Assembly: GCF_017115045.1 (NCBI RefSeq)
Contig: NZ_JABXKK010000093.1
Span: forward strand, 1 to 64,000
Length of the DNA: 64,000 nt
Source: Nostoc sp. NMS8
GTDB lineage: Bacteria > Cyanobacteriota > Cyanobacteriia > Cyanobacteriales > Nostocaceae
Reading direction: 5' to 3'
Shown here: positions 28,116 through 36,893 of the stretch, piece after piece
Numbering within the stretch: the stretch's first letter is position 1
Layout: every line of letters begins with the position of its first letter
Notes under the pieces: model-generated
Told to the model about the DNA's origin: nothing
Seen by the model: the letters and a program-made list of their open reading frames with translations, nothing else
Databases searched by the model: none
Program-made: the position numbers and the translations under genes

Positions 28116-28214
28116 GTATATTTATTATTTTTCTTCAGTTAAACATAATTTAAAAAACTATTGAATTTTACAGAATCTCTGAAAAATTTTATCTTTAATC
28201 AAGGAATGTAAAAC

Positions 28215-28733
28215 ATGGTTACTGAAGTTAAGCTAGGTCTTTGTAACCCGCCATAACCTATCTATTTGTATGTGAAAAAAGGAGAATTAAGTGGGGAGTC
28301 ATATCTTTGGTATAACTATGATATCAATAATAAAATGACTATTCCTGTGTAACAAAAAGGATTAACTGGCTATATATCTGAACTTAAATTAACGACAAAA
28401 TAATTTAAAGATAAGGACAACATTAAATTAGATATCGTTGTTAGAGCGGATGAAATTTATATTGTTAGGACTGGAATAGAAACGAACTTTGCCAAAAGTT
28501 TTTTGTTAGCTGTATCGCTAGTCCAAGACTTTTCTAAGCCCCTGATTATCGCTGCAACTGCTGGAGAAGAGAATGTGGTTTTTTGTAACCTCTACGACGC
28601 GGCGACTAAAACCCGGATTGACTCAAAATGGAACAGAGATGCTGATTGGGTGGCAATCATTGATAGTGTTCAAACTAAGTTGCAGATATCTCAAAATTCC
28701 CATATCGTTTCTGGTGAGCCAATACTTTTCTAG
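28215..28733 (+). pseudogene. Unknown gene interrupted by three in-frame TAA codons
   Basis: From an ATG at 28215 (AGGAA upstream) one frame runs to a TAG at 28731-28733. It is interrupted only by TAA at 28254-28256, 28350-28352 and 28401-28403. The conceptual product is about 170 residues with protein-like composition: 'YLYVKKGELSGESYLWYNYD', 'DIVVRADEIYIVRTGIETNF', 'LIIAATAGEENVVFCNLYDA'. There is no frameshift. I do not recognise the family. The last 76 codons form an intact frame from 28503 and might be translated separately. It could equally be a decayed gene. Confidence 0.6.
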
Positions 28734-28949
28734 AAAAGTTAACTTAAGCCTTGGCGAATGGAATTGCCTACGGCACACTGCGTGAACGCGGCTACATAGG
28801 CAAAGTCCGCCTCCTCGGACTAAGATAAAATCAAAGTTTGTTTAACTCAGCCAAAAGGATGATTATTTGGTTCTCTACTTAGAGAAAGAGGAAATTAGAT
28901 CGCCAATTTTTTAGTATGAACTTATAGTTGAGATAATCGGAGTGAGTTC

Positions 28950-29195
28950 ATGCCTTATAACAAAATAGATGAATTATCTGAAGAAATCAAAAAACAACTG
29001 CCTAAACACGCACAACAGATTTTCGTTGCGGCATTTAATGCTGCTCAAAGTGATGGTTTGAGTGAAGAAGGTGCGCGTGATATTGCTTGGAATAGTGTAA
29101 AAAATGAATACGAACCAGGCAATGATGGCAAATGGCAGAGAAAGCCTGAAGATACTGCAATACATCATAAAGCTGTCGTATCTGGTGGTAACTAA
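28950..29195 (+). CDS. chaB: ChaB family protein
   Basis: An 81-residue protein of the ChaB family: 'LPKHAQQIFVAAFNAAQSDG', 'ARDIAWNSVKNEY', and 'GKWQRKPED' near the end reproduce the family pattern. E. coli ChaB was named as a regulator of the ChaA cation antiporter, but its mechanism is not well defined. There is no signal peptide or membrane segment, and no chaA gene is nearby. A terminator follows at 29248-29294. Confidence 0.85.
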   Translation: MPYNKIDELSEEIKKQLPKHAQQIFVAAFNAAQSDGLSEEGARDIAWNSVKNEYEPGNDGKWQRKPEDTAIHHKAVVSGGN

Positions 29196-29247
29196 GTAAA
29201 TCTCGCCTGTGGCTAACTATCTGAACTCAAGGGTCTTATAAGGGTTT

Positions 29248-29294
29248 AAGGGGAATTTCATTCTTAGAAAGCAGAGATAAAATTTCCCTTTTTT
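29248..29294 (+). terminator. Terminator of the chaB gene
   Basis: AAGGGGAATTT (about 29249-29258) pairs with AAATTTCCCTT (29280-29290) with one mismatch, and a run of six T ends at 29294. It lies about 50 bp past the chaB stop codon. Confidence 0.6.
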
Positions 29295-29730
29295 ACAACT
29301 TCTGTCAGATATCGTAAATAATAATTTTTAGTCTTTGCCTCGTGTTTATTATAAATGCAATATAGCGATCGCTAGTTTTTTCAGAATTCTCTGCTTGTCA
29401 ATCCCTAAGTTCTAATTCATAAGGCTTTTGGGTATAAGGAGAATCAAGATAAAGATTCCTTTGGGGAAAGCAGCACAGGCGACACAAACTGTTTCCTATG
29501 GCATAGGACTGATGGGTTGCGGTTTCAGTGATATATCCCTAACTCTCCTGGCTATATTATGCAGACTGTCAATTTTAGATGACACTCTACGGGATTCTTG
29601 TCTACTTTTGAATTCGCCAACAGCATCAGTTTTTCTTGGATAACTATGCAATCTCACAAATAATCGGTGTAAGCTCTCGGTAAAATGGGTGTGTCGGTAA
29701 CGCAGAAAAAACACCTCACTAACCAATCTT

Positions 29731-30255
29731 ATGCTCACAACAGCTAACTTTCTTCAATACACCCAATGGATGGGTATAGCTACCCTAGTATTTGCGGCCT
29801 TAACATTTTTGGCTTTTATTTTCAAATGGGGTATTCGCTTTCGGCTGGTGGGTTCGACTGGCTTTATGGTGGTGCTGACTAGTGGTTTATTTGCACTCTC
29901 AATAGTGCCTTTGAGTCGGACTGTGATTCCAGGGTCAGTACGCTACACTCTAGTTTATGACAATGGGTCAACACAAGCAGTTATTGCCACATCACCCCAA
30001 ATTACACCCACAGAATTAGAAGCAACTTTACGTCAAGCAGCTAGTAATCTTTTTTCTTATGGTCGTTCTGGTACACGAGAAGACGAAAATTTGACAGTTC
30101 GCGCCCGTACCATTATCCACCGAGAAAAAGGAATTTCTGTACCAGTTTACTTGGGAGAAGTTAAGCGATCGCTCGTTTCTCATCAAAATTCCCCAGTAAC
30201 AGTCAAAATTTACACAGAAAGTTTCGCCCAATTACCAAAACCTACTGCTTCTTAA
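29731..30255 (+). CDS. ycf51: Ycf51 family protein (DUF2518)
   Basis: A 174-residue protein of the Ycf51/DUF2518 family, found in cyanobacteria and some plastids. Two membrane helices (residues about 15-32 and 41-60) frame the conserved 'FIFKWGIRFRLVGSTGFMVV'. The soluble part holds 'VRYTLVYDNGSTQAVI' and 'RARTIIHREKGISVPVYLGE'. It probably sits in the thylakoid or cell membrane. Its function is unknown despite wide conservation. It stands alone; the 3' side is a repeat-rich intergenic region. Confidence 0.85.
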   Translation: MLTTANFLQYTQWMGIATLVFAALTFLAFIFKWGIRFRLVGSTGFMVVLTSGLFALSIVPLSRTVIPGSVRYTLVYDNGSTQAVIATSPQITPTELEATLRQAASNLFSYGRSGTREDENLTVRARTIIHREKGISVPVYLGEVKRSLVSHQNSPVTVKIYTESFAQLPKPTAS

Positions 30256-30928
30256 GCAGGGGGGCAGGGGGCAGGGGGCAAGAGGGGGAGAAATTCTTCC
30301 TAATTCCCAGTCCCCAATCTCCAAAGAAAAAATTAATTTACCTGTTATCAGGATGACAAAATTTATTTTGTATTTACTGATACAATAATGGTTATTTTTA
30401 GATTAAGATATTCACACTTTAGTGCTTATACTGTGGTAAAAGGTTAATCAGCGTGCAGGTAATGGGTACTGACAGTTGTGATTTGTTAGTTGTTGTCCTA
30501 ATTACCACTGTTGCCATTTTCACAAGTATTTGCGGTAAATCAATCAGTTGTCGCGGCATATAGTCGCACACCCCTAATTATGTATCTGTAGCTCAGGATT
30601 TCATGAAATAGCATGACCGCTTACACATTATAAATTCTCAATTGCTTTTCTTGAGAATCTGACAATGGTAATGTTAATTAGTTATACGGTTATTCAAAAC
30701 TTTGATAGTTCGGAATTTCAGGTTAATGGACATTTATAGATTCAAGCAACGTCGTCAAACTACTCAATTCAGTCGTCGGCAATGGGCTTTGTCTATTTCA
30801 TTACTTGGCTCAAATGTAGATGAGTCAATGTAAGGTTGGAGCCATCCAAAAGCCAGCTTGGCAACAAGTATGCCTGATTACCAGTCTATTTTATTAAGAA
30901 ATATCAAGGTTTTGGCAAACTAGATTAT
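30256..30928. other. Intergenic region with a GC-rich repeat
   Basis: About 670 bp. A dispersed repeat, GGGGGGCAGGGGGCAGGGGGC followed by GAGAAATTCTTCC and CCCAGTCCCCAATC, starts just after the ycf51 stop. A short open frame at 30727-30831 (34 codons, starting 'MDIYRFKQRRQTTQFSRRQW') is probably chance or a gene fragment. Nothing else is recognisable. Confidence 0.55.
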
Positions 30929-32122
30929 ATGTCCAATAGAATTTCTACTCAACCTTCTTTGTCTACTCAAACCTCTAGTTCATTATTGACGCTGACAGTT
31001 TCCCCAGCAAAAGTAATCCGTGGTTCTGGGGTGTTGCAAGCAGCCGCAGCAGAGATTGCCTGTTTGGGAAGTCGTCCTTTAATTGTGGCAGGTAAGTCTA
31101 CTCTCGCCATCAGCCAAGAAAACTTACAACCTGTTTTAGAAGCGCAACAATTACATACTGTTCAAGCTTCTTATGGCGCAGATTGCTGCGAAGCTAGTCT
31201 GAAATCTTTACAGAAAACGGCGAAAGAACATAAAGCGGATGTAATTATCGGTGTTGGTGGCGGCAAAGCCCTAGATACAGCAAAATTAGTCGCGCAGCAG
31301 TTAAAGTTGCCAGTGGTGACAATTCCGACTTCCGGGGCTACTTGTGCAGCTTGGAGTGCCTTATCGAATGTTTATTCGCAAGATGGGGCATTTCTGTATG
31401 ATGTCGGGTTATCTCGTTGTCCTGATTTACTGATTCTCGATTATGACTTAATTAAAACTGCACCCCAACGTACCTTAATCGCTGGAATTGGTGATGCGAT
31501 CGCTAAGTGGTATGAAGCCTCGGTTAGCAGTGGACATTTGCAAGACACTTTAATTATTGCCGCAGTGCAACAAGCGCGAGTTTTGCGAGATATCCTCTTG
31601 CAAAAGTCAGCCGCCGCCCTAAAAGAACCAGGTAGTGAAGTTTGGCGAGAAGTTGTAGACGCAACTGTGTTACTGGCTGGGGTAGTTGGGGGACTTGGAG
31701 GGGCACAGTGTCGTACAGTTGCTGCCCATGCCGTGCATAACGGTTTAACTCATATTTCAGGGCATGGTAGTATTCATGGCGAAAAGGTTGCTTTTGGGAT
31801 TTTAGTGCAACTGCGTTTGGAAGAAATGCTCCAAGGCAATCAATTAGCAGCATCAGCACGACAACAGTTGTTAAAGTTCTACACAGAAATTGGACTACCC
31901 CAAAAATTAAGTGATTTGGGATTGGGCAATATTACATTAGGCGAGTTGCAAACAGCCGCCGAAATTGCGCTAATTCCTAATTCTGACATCCATCGACTAC
32001 CGTTTAAAGTCGCGTTGGAACAGCTGATGGCAGCAATGGTTTCTACCACTGCACCTATAGATAGTAGAGATACGACAAATCGAGTTTCGCCCAAGGGAAT
32101 GAGTGACGAGGTTGAAGAATGA
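30929..32122 (+). CDS. Iron-containing alcohol dehydrogenase (glycerol dehydrogenase-like)
   Basis: A 397-residue enzyme of the iron-containing/glycerol dehydrogenase superfamily. 'VIIGVGGGKALDTAKLVAQ' is the NAD-binding GGGxxxDxAK motif. 'VTIPTSGATCAAWSALSNVY' and the metal ligands in 'GIGDAIAKWYE', 'AAHAVHNGLTHI' and 'HGSIHGEKVAFG' follow in the usual order. The substrate is unknown. The first 20 residues are Ser/Thr-rich and may not all be translated. Its stop overlaps the next start (ATGA), so it is coupled to the aminotransferase; a joint pathway making or using a keto or hydroxy compound is likely. Confidence 0.85.
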   Translation: MSNRISTQPSLSTQTSSSLLTLTVSPAKVIRGSGVLQAAAAEIACLGSRPLIVAGKSTLAISQENLQPVLEAQQLHTVQASYGADCCEASLKSLQKTAKEHKADVIIGVGGGKALDTAKLVAQQLKLPVVTIPTSGATCAAWSALSNVYSQDGAFLYDVGLSRCPDLLILDYDLIKTAPQRTLIAGIGDAIAKWYEASVSSGHLQDTLIIAAVQQARVLRDILLQKSAAALKEPGSEVWREVVDATVLLAGVVGGLGGAQCRTVAAHAVHNGLTHISGHGSIHGEKVAFGILVQLRLEEMLQGNQLAASARQQLLKFYTEIGLPQKLSDLGLGNITLGELQTAAEIALIPNSDIHRLPFKVALEQLMAAMVSTTAPIDSRDTTNRVSPKGMSDEVEE

Positions 32123-33330
32123 GTTTAAATTGGATTGTCCCAGCAGAACGCATACAAAAACTACCACCTTATGTATTTGCCCGTTTAGATGAACTCAAAG
32201 CTAAAGCACGGGAACAAGGGTTAGATTTAATTGATTTGGGTATGGGAAACCCCGATGGTGCAACACCAGCACCAGTTGTAGAAGCGGCGATCACCGCTTT
32301 GAAAGATCCTGCCAATCACGGTTATCCGCCTTTTGAAGGCACAGCTAGTTTCCGCCGTGCCATCACCAACTGGTATCATCGCCGTTATGGTGTGGTTCTC
32401 GATCCCGATAGCGAAGCTTTGCCACTGCTGGGTTCTAAAGAAGGATTAACCCATTTAGCACTCGCCTACGTTAACCCTGGTGATTTAGTTCTGGTTCCTT
32501 CCCCCGCTTATCCCGCACATTTCCGGGGCCCGGCGATCGCAGGCGGCAAAATCCACAGTTTGATTCTTAAACCAGAGAATGACTGGTTAATAGATTTAGC
32601 TGCCATTCCTGACGAAGTTGCAAGACAAGCTAAGATACTCTATTTCAACTATCCCAGCAATCCCACTGCTGCCACTGCACCCCGCGAATTTTTTGAAGAA
32701 ATCGTCGCCTTTGCCCGTAAATATGAAATTTTGCTGGTGCATGATTTGTGTTACGCCGAATTAGCTTTTGATGGTTATCAACCCACCAGCTTGTTAGAAA
32801 TTCCTGGTGCGAAAGATATTGGTGTGGAATTTCACACGTTATCTAAAACCTACAATATGGCTGGTTGGCGCGTCGGGTTTGTGGTGGGCAATCGCCATGT
32901 CATTCAGGGTTTGCGGACACTAAAAACTAACTTGGATTACGGTATTTTTGCCGCCTTACAAACAGCAGCCGAAACAGCTTTACAACTCCCAGACGTGTAT
33001 TTACACGAGGTACAACAACGTTATCGCACCCGCCGCGATTTCCTGATTCATGGGTTAGGGGAGTTGGGTTGGGATATCCCCAAAACCAAGGCGACAATGT
33101 ATCTTTGGGTAAAATGTCCCGTTGGCGTTGGTTCCACAGATTTTGCCCTGGATGTGTTGCAGCAAACAGGCGTTGTTTTGACTCCAGGTAATGCCTTTGG
33201 GGTTGCAGGTGAGGGTTACGTCAGGATCAGTTTGATCGCCGACTGCGATCGCTTGGGTGAAGTTTTACATCGCTTTAAGCAAGCAGGCATCCGCTATCAA
33301 CCGGAAGCTGTAGTCTCGATTTCACAATAG
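32119..33330 (+). CDS. PLP-dependent aspartate/alanine-type aminotransferase
   Basis: A 403-residue class I aminotransferase. The pyridoxal-phosphate lysine is in 'HTLSKTYNMAGWRVGF'. Also visible are 'DLGMGNPDG', 'YFNYPSNPTAATA', and the phosphate-binding and carboxylate Arg regions ('GEGYVRISLI'). The sequence sits near the AlaC/aspartate and LL-diaminopimelate aminotransferase groups. The true donor is not evident. It overlaps the dehydrogenase gene by 4 bp and ends in a strong terminator (33344-33380), so the two form a complete operon. Confidence 0.85.
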   Translation: MSLNWIVPAERIQKLPPYVFARLDELKAKAREQGLDLIDLGMGNPDGATPAPVVEAAITALKDPANHGYPPFEGTASFRRAITNWYHRRYGVVLDPDSEALPLLGSKEGLTHLALAYVNPGDLVLVPSPAYPAHFRGPAIAGGKIHSLILKPENDWLIDLAAIPDEVARQAKILYFNYPSNPTAATAPREFFEEIVAFARKYEILLVHDLCYAELAFDGYQPTSLLEIPGAKDIGVEFHTLSKTYNMAGWRVGFVVGNRHVIQGLRTLKTNLDYGIFAALQTAAETALQLPDVYLHEVQQRYRTRRDFLIHGLGELGWDIPKTKATMYLWVKCPVGVGSTDFALDVLQQTGVVLTPGNAFGVAGEGYVRISLIADCDRLGEVLHRFKQAGIRYQPEAVVSISQ

Positions 33331-33343
33331 AGATCGCAATGAA

Positions 33344-33380
33344 AAGCCCTCGTTTTGCTTTGAGGGCTTGGCACTTTTTT
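33344..33380 (+). terminator. Strong rho-independent terminator
   Basis: AAGCCCTC (33344-33351) pairs with GAGGGCTT (33362-33369), and six T at 33375-33380 follow. It ends the dehydrogenase-aminotransferase operon and also lies 24 bp from the convergent Tat-protein gene. Confidence 0.8.
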
Positions 33381-33403
33381 GCTCGCTATCGGCTTAATTC
33401 CTT

Positions 33404-34333
33404 TTAACCACGAGCAAGCGCAATCTGGCTAACATCAAAGTCTTCTAGCCGAGTCATGTTTCCACTGTTTTTATCGATGCTATATACAGCATTAGGTGTC
33501 TGATACCTCATAGCTCCAAAGGCGAGGAGTTGCCCTGTTCCAGAGCAAACTAAGTTTTGTAAGCCATTATTCCATGCTTTACCATCAACTTTCAATTGTG
33601 CCAGTACAATCGGCCTTTTTTGATTTGAGTCTAGCTGCACCAAAGTTGTACTACCATCAAATCCAAGTAAAGACGTATAGAGTTTTCCATCTGGGCACTC
33701 AGCTAGATTGGTGACTCGCTCATCGTTCGGGAATTTAACCTGACTAATAGAACTTATCTCTCCTGTTTGAAGGTTAATATCTACCAATCTGATCGGTGGT
33801 GTGCCGTTCTTGTTACCTACTAAACCGATGAGTCGCCCATCCTTAGTGCCTAGCAAGCTCCCAAGCTGTTGATTCTGTTTAAGTCCTGAGACTGTCAAAG
33901 TTTTTACAGGCGTACCCAAAAATGTAATGCGAGTAGCTGTCGCTTGTCTCCTACTAGTCGTAACAGGAGTAATGGCTAGAACAAGTGTGCCATCGCTTAA
34001 AGAAGTAAAACCACTCAGTATTTCATTAGGCTCTAATAAAGGTGTACTTTTATCAGTAATTAACTGAGCCTTTCCTGTAATTAAGGATTGCAAAACAAGT
34101 CCCACAGGCTGAATATCTGTGGATACACTGTTTTGGTCAGTGCGCTCGAATTCAGTAGTGTTTACCTCTGGAATAGCTGTTTGGTCAGTGGTGATGATAG
34201 AGGTAGAGCCTATACCAACAATATTTAAAGGCGTTTGCGCCAAGGCTTTGTTAGTTAAATAACTAAACCCAGATACTACAGTTCCACCAAGTACCAACTG
34301 GCCAAACCGCCGACGTGATAGCTTGTAACCCAT
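33404..34333 (-). CDS. Tat-exported beta-propeller-like protein
   Basis: A 309-residue protein. The N-terminus 'SRRRFGQLVLGGTVVSGFSY' is a textbook twin-arginine signal, with cleavage likely after 'ALA' near residue 32. The mature part has repeated blade-like strands ('LLGTKDGRLIGLVGNKNG', 'LAECPDGKLYTSLLGFDG'), suggesting a small beta-propeller. Tat export implies folding in the cytoplasm, perhaps with a partner or cofactor. It follows the copper-radical oxidase gene by 61 bp on the same strand and is probably co-transcribed, so it may help export, bind or mature that enzyme. No named family is recognised. Confidence 0.7.
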   Translation of the reverse strand: MGYKLSRRRFGQLVLGGTVVSGFSYLTNKALAQTPLNIVGIGSTSIITTDQTAIPEVNTTEFERTDQNSVSTDIQPVGLVLQSLITGKAQLITDKSTPLLEPNEILSGFTSLSDGTLVLAITPVTTSRRQATATRITFLGTPVKTLTVSGLKQNQQLGSLLGTKDGRLIGLVGNKNGTPPIRLVDINLQTGEISSISQVKFPNDERVTNLAECPDGKLYTSLLGFDGSTTLVQLDSNQKRPIVLAQLKVDGKAWNNGLQNLVCSGTGQLLAFGAMRYQTPNAVYSIDKNSGNMTRLEDFDVSQIALARG

Positions 34334-34394
34334 ATTTATCCTCCTAGAATTAATGACTTTTATTAGGTTGCAGTGTGAATATAAACAGGTAACG

Positions 34395-35879
34395 CTAAGA
34401 TAGTTGCGTCCAGGTTGCTACTGATGGTGTGTCATTGTTGTCACTAATAAAAAGCATGTACCAGCCTGGTGGTGCGATGTTTCGATTGTCTGTTACCGTG
34501 ACATTGAGAGAAGTCGCATTTCTAAAATTAATGGGTAAATCCACTAACCTTTGTTCTGTATCGCTGGAATGAGTGGTTGCCATTGGTCTAATCAGACTAA
34601 CCCATTTAATATTCGTAGCCTGGGGTGTCTGAATTGTAAATCGCAGCCCGTAGCTCAATGCTTGAGGGGCACTCTGAATAATTGGTCGCGATCGCGATAT
34701 GTAGGCAGGACTGTAGATTTCTAATCGCAGTTCATTGACTCTGCGTTGAGGGTTGCCTCCAGCTGCGGCTACCCTACCATCTGGCAGCAATAAGGCCACC
34801 GAATGATATACGCGAGGGACATTTTGTCTAGCGACTGCTGTCCAGCTATTTGTAACTGGATTGTAGATTTCTGCTGGCAGCATTGATTGTGTTGTGTCCT
34901 CATCCATTTTGCTACCATTGCAGACAAACACTGTGCGATCGGGCAACAAAACTGCGCTGTGATGCTTCCGACCATATTTTAGATTCCTCGATCCTACGTA
35001 AGTTGGGTTAGTAGCTTTTAGATTTACAATATTCACCCTGTTTGTTGACGTAGTACCACTACCCCCACCCATAATCATCACCCTTTGGTCTTGTGCAGGT
35101 GGTAAAAGTACACTGGTAGCTTGATCGCCAAAAGCTGGGTCTTGCAGCCCTGGCACCACTTTTTCTACAATAGATTGTGTAAATGTGCCTGGAAGAGTTA
35201 ATATCCTTGGTGTCACTGCACTGCCGCCCATCCGAGCGCCTGAATAAAAGATATTTCCATTACTTAGTAGAAACAGATGTGGGTATTGCGGTAAGGCACT
35301 AGTTGTTGGAAAAGCGTTCCAACCATTTGCAAATGTAGAAGAATAAACTTCTGGTTGTCTGTTGAGGCTGCCATCTATACCAAGCCCAGACACTGCTAAT
35401 ATCCGACCACTGCCTAGTGTTAACACGCTAGGATACCAGCGACCACTATGCATTGATGGCTTCTTGATCCATCTCTCGGTAATGGGATCAAACATCAAAA
35501 CAAAGGGTGAACCATAGAATGGATCGTAGCGCAGAGTTCCACCCGCAACCATTAACATACCATCGGGGGTGAAGGAGTGACCAGCGCAAAAAATGTCAAT
35601 AGGTTGATTATTACTATTCAATAGAGGCGCTTGACGGGTAAAGGTTCCCCTGTTTACATCCCATAACACACTGTCATAGGGAGTATTTAAACGATTGGGA
35701 TCGTTACCTGAGCCACAGAAAAATAATACTTTACCAGTACGAAGTAGGGCGGCATGTATAGGTAGGATTGGTGCCTGGTAGGACAATGTTTGCCATCTGT
35801 CTGTGGTAGTAGCCTGAGCGATGAAAGTCCCTAAATCTGTTTCCTCTTGAAGGGTAGTCTTATTATTAGGTTGAGTCAT
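34395..35879 (-). CDS. Galactose/glyoxal oxidase-type copper-radical oxidase
   Basis: A 494-residue protein built like galactose oxidase: a kelch-type propeller (residues about 25-390) and a C-terminal immunoglobulin-like DUF1929 domain (about 395-494). All residues of the copper-radical centre can be placed: Cys98 ('DIFCAGHSF') and Tyr149 ('GRWYPSV') for the thioether crosslink, Tyr358 and His359 ('PRVYHSV'), and His437 ('MATTHSSDTEQR'). The family oxidises alcohols or aldehydes and reduces oxygen to peroxide. No signal peptide is seen, unlike the secreted fungal enzymes. Export may depend on the Tat protein downstream, or the enzyme may stay inside. GGAGGAAT lies upstream of the ATG. Confidence 0.85.
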   Translation of the reverse strand: MTQPNNKTTLQEETDLGTFIAQATTTDRWQTLSYQAPILPIHAALLRTGKVLFFCGSGNDPNRLNTPYDSVLWDVNRGTFTRQAPLLNSNNQPIDIFCAGHSFTPDGMLMVAGGTLRYDPFYGSPFVLMFDPITERWIKKPSMHSGRWYPSVLTLGSGRILAVSGLGIDGSLNRQPEVYSSTFANGWNAFPTTSALPQYPHLFLLSNGNIFYSGARMGGSAVTPRILTLPGTFTQSIVEKVVPGLQDPAFGDQATSVLLPPAQDQRVMIMGGGSGTTSTNRVNIVNLKATNPTYVGSRNLKYGRKHHSAVLLPDRTVFVCNGSKMDEDTTQSMLPAEIYNPVTNSWTAVARQNVPRVYHSVALLLPDGRVAAAGGNPQRRVNELRLEIYSPAYISRSRPIIQSAPQALSYGLRFTIQTPQATNIKWVSLIRPMATTHSSDTEQRLVDLPINFRNATSLNVTVTDNRNIAPPGWYMLFISDNNDTPSVATWTQLS

Positions 35880-36388
35880 TTTATTTACAATTATTCCTCC
35901 GTAAGTTTTATTTTTGTTTTTTCAGTAATCTATTCATAAATTTATATCTACTTCTTATTTAGGCTCGTTGAGTGTTAAGATATGATGTTTTTTATAACAA
36001 GCTAAAGTAAAATCCGTTGTGTCAATAGTAATTAAGCTTTGAATATAGTGCTTAGTTTATGCTGTCAAATATCTAATTAAACTATAGACATCTGGTGAAA
36101 ATGAGGGGCAATACCCTGCGAGAATCCGAGCCGCATCTACATGAATTGTCCCTACCAAGGATGTCAAGCAACGCAGAATTAATTTTCACTCCTATGTCTT
36201 ATGCTTATTTGGCAGGTTCAAATGAACCCGTTATTTATCTTGATGATTGGGAAATAAATCAAAATTTTGAAGTTAATAATTTGCGGTCTTTCTTAATACT
36301 CAAATTTCACCGTTCAGTGGATACTAATAAAGTGTGATAACTATCTACTGCTGCCCCCTGCCTCATAATTGTCTAGAGTGAATTAACG
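35880..36388. other. Divergent intergenic region with a doubtful small frame
   Basis: About 500 bp separating the oxidase gene from the DUF2237 gene; both promoters must lie here. An 80-codon frame at 36095-36337 (containing 'SYAYLAGSNEPVIYLDDWEI') has moderately protein-like composition but no recognised relative and no clear ribosome-binding site. I leave it as a possible gene only. Confidence 0.4.
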
Positions 36389-36760
36389 ATGACAGACGCT
36401 AAAAATGTAATCGATGGAAACCTAGAGGTTTGCTGTACTTCTCCCGTGACAGGATTTTACCGCGACGGTTTTTGTCGTACAGGTGGTCAAGATTTCGGGT
36501 CGCATGTTGTATGTGCCCAAGTAACACCAGAATTCCTGGAGTTTACCAAATCGCGGGGAAACGACCTCAGCACAGCTGTTCCTGATTTTAATTTTCCTGG
36601 ATTGAAGCCTGGCGATCGCTGGTGTTTGTGTGCTTCTCGCTGGCAAGAAGCTCTCGAAGCTGGCGTTGCCCCACCTGTAATACTTTCAGCAACCCATGCC
36701 AGAGCTTTGGAAGTGGTTTCTCTAGACGAACTGAAAAAACACGCTCTAACTTTGTCTTGA
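36389..36760 (+). CDS. DUF2237 family protein
   Basis: A 123-residue protein of the DUF2237 family: 'NVIDGNLEVCCTSPVTGFYR' and 'DGFCRTGGQDFGSHVVCAQV' near the start, 'DLSTAVPDFNFPGLKPGDRW' in the middle, and 'CLCASRWQEAL'. Several conserved cysteines suggest metal binding or redox chemistry, but no function is known to me. It has no signal peptide. A GC-rich dispersed repeat directly follows it, separating it from the convergent hybrid kinase gene. Confidence 0.85.
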   Translation: MTDAKNVIDGNLEVCCTSPVTGFYRDGFCRTGGQDFGSHVVCAQVTPEFLEFTKSRGNDLSTAVPDFNFPGLKPGDRWCLCASRWQEALEAGVAPPVILSATHARALEVVSLDELKKHALTLS

Positions 36761-36769
36761 TTGGGCATG

Positions 36770-36865
36770 GGGCATTGAAAAGAGGCAGAGGGGCGGGGGG
36801 CAGGGGGCAGAGGGGAAAACTTTTCTCCCTGCTCCCTGCTCCCTGCTCCCTGCTCCCTGCTCCCT
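36770..36865. repeat. GC-rich dispersed repeat (same type as 27110-27205)
   Basis: GGGCATGGGGCATTGAAAAG, then GGGGCGGGGGGCAGGGGGC, then five or six copies of CTCCCTG. It lies between convergent genes. Related shorter versions occur at 30260, 44856, 51118-51280 and 56325. Confidence 0.8.
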
Positions 36866-36893
36866 TGCTTCTTCCCCAACCCCCAATTCCAAA

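Noticed and set aside
28215..28733. Reassignment of TAA to a sense codon in this organism
   Set aside because: Many intact genes in the window end in TAA (for example ycf51 and chaB), so a general reassignment is excluded. Only local decay or readthrough remains.
29428..29643. 71-codon frame before ycf51
   Set aside because: There is no recognised similarity, no ribosome-binding site, and the composition is like chance sequence.
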